In this document: piece by piece, positions 59,835 to 64,000 of the stretch
How positions within the stretch are numbered: position 1 is the first letter of the stretch
Layout: each line of letters begins with the position of its first letter
Source of the DNA: Struthio camelus
Taxonomy: Eukaryota; Chordata; Aves; Struthioniformes; Struthionidae
Direction: 5' to 3'
DNA length: 64,000 bases
Assembly (NCBI RefSeq): GCF_040807025.1
Contig: NC_090980.1
Coordinates: 62,001 to 126,000, forward strand
Translations under genes and position numbers: made by a program
Notes under the pieces: generated by a model
What the model was told of the DNA's origin: nothing
Database searches by the model: none
The model's input: the letters and a program-made list of their open reading frames with translations, nothing else

Positions 59835-60430
59835 CCCCGCCGCCTCGGACGCCGGGGCCCCTCGGACGCCGGGGCCCCTTCGGACGCCGCCGGACGCCGG
59901 GGCCCCTCGGACGCCTTCGGACGCTGGGAACCGTCGGACGCCGGGGCCCCTCGGACGCCGGGGCCCCTTCGGACGCCGCCGGACGCCGGGGCCCCTCGGA
60001 CGCCTGGGCCCCTTCGGACGCTGGGAACCGTCGGCCGCCGGGGCCCCTCTCGGCCGCTAGCAGCCCTCGGACGCCGGGGCCCCCCGGGACGCCGGGGTCC
60101 CCGCCGAGGCGCCGGCCCTCGGACGCCGGGGTCCCTCCCGGCTGCAGGCGCCGCGCATCCGGTAGCCGCCGCCGCCGGGACGCCTGGGCCCCCCCCGGAC
60201 GCCTGGGTCCCTCCGCGCTGAGGCGGCGGCGGCGGCGGCCGGAGCCGGAGCCGCGCTCGGAGGAAGCGCCCGGGACTTCCCCGGCTGCAGCCCGGGGACT
60301 TTCGGAGCCGCCTCCCGCGGGGGGGCCCCGGGGCCGCCCCCGCCCCGACCCGACCCGCCCCCGGCTCCCCGGCCCCGCCGCGGGGAGGGGGGATCCCCGG
60401 CCGCCCCGCCCCGCCCCGCCCACAGGGGAC
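59835..60430 (-). promoter_or_regulatory. BCL3 promoter / CpG island with kappaB site
   Basis: GC-rich sequence upstream of the BCL3 ATG. 59845-60140 is CGGACGCCGGGGCCCCT repeats; 60200-60420 is unique and contains GGGACTTCCC (60272-60281), a kappaB consensus. Two more kappaB matches lie at 61883 and 61989. Confidence 0.6.
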
Positions 60431-61830
60431 CCAGGCGTCCGGGCAGGGGGGGCCCAGGCGTCCCGGAGCTGCCCCCCCCCGGAAGGGCCCAGGCGTCCCG
60501 GAGCCCCCAAAGGACCCAGGCGTCCCGGAGCTGCCCCCCCCAAGACCTCCGACGGGGCCCAGGCGTCCTGGAGCTGCCCCCCCCCCGAAGGACGCAGGCG
60601 TCCCAGAGCTGCCCCCCCCAAGACCTCCGACGGGGCCCAGGCGTCCTGGAGCTGCCCCCCCCCCGGAAGGGCCCAGGCGTCCCAGAGCTGCCCCCCCCAA
60701 GACCTCCGACGGGGCCCAAGCGTCCTGGAGCTGCCCCCCCCCCGAAGGACCCAGGCGTCCCGGAGCTGCCCCCCCCCGAAGGACCCAGGCGTCCTGGAGC
60801 CCCCAAAGGACCCAGGCGTCCCGGAGCTGCCCCCCCCAAGACCTCCGACGGGGCCCAGGCGTCCTGGAGCTGCCCCCCCCCCGAAGGACGCAGGCGTCCC
60901 AGAGCTGCCCCCCCCAAGACCTCCGACGGGGCCCAGGCGTCCTGGAGCTGCCCCCCCCCGGAAGGGCCCAGGCGTCCCAGAGCTGCCCCCCCCAAGACCT
61001 CCGACGGGGCCCAAGCGTCCTGGAGCTGCCCCCCCCCCGAAGGACCCAGGCGTCCCGGAGCTGCCCCCCCCCGAAGGACCCAGGCGTCCTGGAGCCCCCA
61101 AAGGACCCAGGCGTCCCGGAGCTGCCCCCCCCCCAAGGCCTCCAACGGGGCCCAGGCGTCCCGGAGCTTCCCCCCCCCCGAAGGACGCAGGCGTCCCGGA
61201 GCTGCCCCCCCCAAGACCTCCGACGGGGCCCAGGCGTCCTGGAGCTGCCCCCCCCCCGAAGGACCCAGGCGTCCTGGAGCTGCCCCCCGCCCCCCAGAAG
61301 GGCCCAGGCGTCCTGGAGCCCCCAAAGGACCCAGGCGTCCTGGAGCTGCCCCCCCCCCCAAGGCCTCCGACGGGGCCCAGGCGTCCCGGAGCTTCCCTCC
61401 CCCCCCGAAGGGCCCAGGCGTCCCGGAGCTGCCCCCCCCCAAGGCCTCCGACGGGGCCCAGGCGTCCTGGAGCTGCCCCCCCCCACACCTCTGAGGGGGC
61501 CCAGGCATCCCAGAGCCCCCGAAGGACCCAGGCGTCCCGGAGCTGCCCCCCCCCCGAGAAGGGCCCAGGCGTCCCAGAGCCCCCAAAGGACCCAGGCGTC
61601 CCAGAGCTGCCCCCCCCGAAGGACCCAGGCGTCCTGGAGCTTCCCTCCCCCCCCCGAAGGGCCCAGGCGTCCCGGAGCCCCCAAAGGACCCAGGCGTCCT
61701 GGAGCTGCCCCCCCCAAGACCTCCAAGGGGGCCCAGGCATCCTGCACCACCCCCCCCCCGAGGGACCCAGGCGTCCCGGACCCCCCCCCCCCAAGCCCCG
61801 GGGAGGACCCAGGCGTCCGGGGAGGGGGCA
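60430..61830. repeat. GGGCCCAGGCGTCCCGGAGC minisatellite upstream of BCL3
   Basis: About 42 units of 30-40 bp with TGCCCCCCCCAAGACCTCCG spacers, in a higher-order unit of about 300 bp (60590-60890 matches 60890-61190). Confidence 0.92.
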
Positions 61831-61834
61831 GGGG

Positions 61835-62195
61835 AAGGTCCCTGGCACGGGGCCGCCGGGACCTTCGCCCTCCGCCCGGGGGGGGGATTTCCAGGGCGGA
61901 TAAAGCATGCAGGGCCCCGGGCGGCGCGGGGCCTCGCACACGCGTGTGCCGGGCGGCGCCGGGCTCCCGCTTACCGGCAACGGCGCCCGGAAAGTCCCGG
62001 CGGGGGGGGGGGGGCGCCTTCCTCGTGCCCCTCGCCGGGGCGAGCGCCCCCCGCCCCGGGCACACGCGTGTCGGCGCGCACACGCCGCAGCCGGTTGCAC
62101 CCCGGGCGGGGAGGGCGCGCGCGGCCCCCCCCGCCCCCCCCCCCCGCGGCCGCCCCGCACGGACACGCGTGCACACGCCTGCTTGCACGAGCCCT
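61835..62195 (-). promoter_or_regulatory. CpG island with two kappaB sites and a possible BCL3 upstream exon
   Basis: GGGGATTTCC (61883-61892) and GGAAAGTCCC (61989-61998, reverse complement of the classic GGGACTTTCC). On the minus strand GTTGCCG/GTAAGC near 61.975 kb is a good donor, so a noncoding BCL3 exon may start here. Confidence 0.5.
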
Positions 62196-62209
62196 CGTGC
62201 GCCCCGGGG

Positions 62210-62660
62210 GCGCCCGGACGCCTGGGTCCATTGGGGGGGGGGGTGCCTGGACGCCTGGGTCCCTGGGGACATCTAGATGCCTGGGCCCCCGGACGCCTGG
62301 GTCCGTGGGGGGGTGCCCGGACACCTGGGTCCCTGGGGACACCTGCCTGGGTGCCCGGACGCCTGGGTCCCTGGGGACGTCTGGACACCTAGGTGCCCGG
62401 ACGCCTGGGTCCCTGGGGACATCTAGATGCCTGGGCCCCCGGACGCCTGGGTCCGTGGGGGGGCGCCCGGACGCCTGGGTCCATTGGGGGGGGGGCGCCC
62501 GGACGCCTGGGTCCCTAGGGACACCTGCTTGGGTGCCCAGACGCCTGGGTCCCTGGGGACATCTGGACACCTAGGTGCCCGGACGCCTGGGTCCCTGGGG
62601 GGGTGCCCGGACGCCTGGGTCCCTGGGGAACAGCCGGACGCCTGGGTCCCTGCTGGCTCA
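62210..62660. repeat. CGGACGCCTGGGTCCCTGGG array
   Basis: About 20 units of 18-25 bp with GACATCTAGATGCCTGGGCC; same core as elsewhere. A TGACTCA AP-1 site follows at 62674-62680. Confidence 0.9.
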
Positions 62661-62764
62661 GCGGCGGCGCCCGTGACTCAGGGCCCGACGGGTTCGGCAA
62701 CTCTGGGGCGCGCCTCGCTGCCGCCCCCGCGGGGCGGGGGACCCAGGCATCCGGGCCTCCTCGC

Positions 62765-63914
62765 ATGGCGGCTGCCGCGACGGGTCCCAGGCGTCCGGGC
62801 GCGGGGTCCCCGCCGGCGGAGGGGCCGGAGCCCCCCGGCACGACCCCCCCCGGCGCCGGCAGCACCCCCGAGCCCACGGCGGCGCCGGCGCCCCGCGGGG
62901 CCCCCCCGTTCCTGGCCTGGGTGGTGGCCGGGGCCCTGGTCGGGGTGCTGCTGGCCGGGGCCCTGGGAGCCGCCCTGGTGCACCGGCGCGTCCGGCCCCG
63001 TCCGCGCCGCCGCCCGGGGTAAGGCCGCCCGGACGCCTGGGCCCCCCCCTCCCCGAACACCTGGGTCCCTCCCTGCCCGGGGTGCCTGGGCCCTCTCCCT
63101 CCCGGACGCCTGGGCCCCCTCCCACCTCGGACTCCTGGGCCCCCTCCATCCCAGACACCTGGGCCCCCTGTCCTGGAGACCTGGATCCCCCCCGCCCCGG
63201 ACTCCTGGGCCCCGTCCATCCCGGACACCTGGGTCCTCTGCCCCGGACACCTGGGCCCCCCCGCCCCAAAACCTGGGTCCCCCCCTGCCCCGGATGCCTG
63301 GGCCCCCTGTCCTGGAGACCTGGATCCCCCCCCGCCCCGGACTCCTGGGCCCCCTCCATCCCGGATGCCTGGGCCCCCTGTCCTGGAGATCTGGATCCCC
63401 CCCCGCCCCGCCCCGGACTCCTGGGCCCCATCCATCCTGGACACCTGGGCCCCCTATCCTGGAGATCTGGATCCCCCCCCTCCCCAAAACCTGGGTCCCT
63501 CCCTGCCCCGGATGCCTGGGCCCCCTGTCCTGGAGACCTGGATCCCCCCCACCCCGGACTCCTGGGCCCCGTCCATCCTGGATGCCTGGGCCCCCTGTCC
63601 TGGAGACCTGGATCCCCCCCCGCCCCGGACACCTGGGCCCTGTCCATCCCAGACGCCTGGGCCCCCTGTCCTGGAGATCTGGATCCTCCCTCCCCAACTC
63701 CTGGGTCCCTCCCTGCCCCGGACACCTGGGCCCCCCCTCTCCAAAACCTGGGTCCCTCCCTGCCCCGGATGCCTGGGCCCCCTGTCCTGGAGACGTGGAT
63801 CCCCCCGTCCCGGACGCCTGGGCCCCCCGAGCCCCTCCAGGCTCCCCCTGAATCTTTGCAGGGAAACGGGGACTCGGGAGCCGAGAGCGAAGAAACCGGC
63901 AGCCTCCCGCGAGG
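62765..63914 (+). CDS. Unrecognised single-pass membrane protein, first two exons (runs off right edge)
   Basis: The only plus-strand gene I support. Exon 1 (62765-63018) encodes MAAAATGPRRPGAGSPPAEG, a Pro/Thr/Ala/Gly-rich segment of about 45 residues, a hydrophobic helix (residues about 49-72, FLAWVVAGALVGVLLAGALG) and a basic HRRVRPRPRRRPG. It ends at a GGTAAGG donor. Exon 2 (63862-63914) follows a CTTTGCAG acceptor, encodes ETGTREPRAKKPAASREG and ends at a GTGAGT donor; phases agree. There is no N-terminal signal peptide. The basic flank predicts a cytosolic C-terminus. An AP-1-type TGACTCA lies 90 bp upstream, and the gene is divergent from BCL3. No family is recognised; an upstream exon replacing this start cannot be excluded. 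Confidence 0.55.
63030..63845. repeat. CCCCGGACTCCTGGGCCCC array in intron 1 of the plus-strand gene
   Basis: About 35 units of 20-26 bp, with CCTGTCCTGGAGACCTGGAT CC. Same family as the CGGACGCCTGGGCCC arrays. Confidence 0.9.
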
Positions 63915-64000
63915 GTGAGTGCTGCACCCGGACGCCGGGGCCCCCCGGACGCCGGGGCCCCCCGGGGCTCGGGCCGGGCCCGGACGCCGGGGCCCCCCGG

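Noticed and set aside
61907-62392. Plus-strand ORF starting MQGPGRRGASHTRV with an upstream ATAAAG
   Set aside because: It runs into the CGGACGCCTGGG repeat, has no splice support and overlaps a more convincing minus-strand regulatory island.

Overview
The window looks like part of a very GC-rich, gene-dense vertebrate microchromosome, most likely avian. Introns are short, nearly every intron and spacer is packed with tandem repeats, and I saw no LINE, SINE, LTR or DNA-transposon body. Gene names rest on my recall of human protein sequences and on in-frame splice-site models; no search was run.

Layout, left to right. PPP2R1A (minus strand, 5' half, coding exons 779-8386) runs off the left edge; its promoter is a CCAAT-rich CpG island at 7.6-8.8 kb. 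A spacer at 8.8-9.9 kb carries CRE-like sites and three copies of a CCAAT/octamer module. APOC2 (minus, 9892-14138) follows, then a second small apolipoprotein-C-like gene (minus, 17198-19502). TOMM40 (minus, 25022-32782, 5' UTR exon near 34.25 kb), NECTIN2 (minus, 38088-46561) and BCL3 (minus, 47576-59834) come next. A divergent plus-strand gene starting at 62765 encodes an unrecognised single-pass membrane protein and runs off the right edge.

The order BCL3-NECTIN2-TOMM40-(APOC-like)-APOC2 matches the human 19q13.3 block, but APOE, APOC1, CBLC and BCAM are not seen at their expected positions, and PPP2R1A lies where mammals have CLPTM1/RELB. The two apolipoprotein genes encode secreted lipid-particle proteins, and liver-type motifs (DR1, TGTTTGC) lie near their promoters. 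TOMM40 is the mitochondrial import pore, NECTIN2 an adhesion receptor, BCL3 a nuclear IkappaB protein and PPP2R1A the PP2A scaffold.

The rest is minisatellite. A few core motifs recur in unlinked arrays in different introns. One array has a four-monomer higher-order repeat (PPP2R1A intron 4). Another has copied the splice acceptor and 5' part of a coding exon seven times (BCL3 intron 6). The long ORFs seen in several frames of these arrays are by-products of the repeats, not genes.
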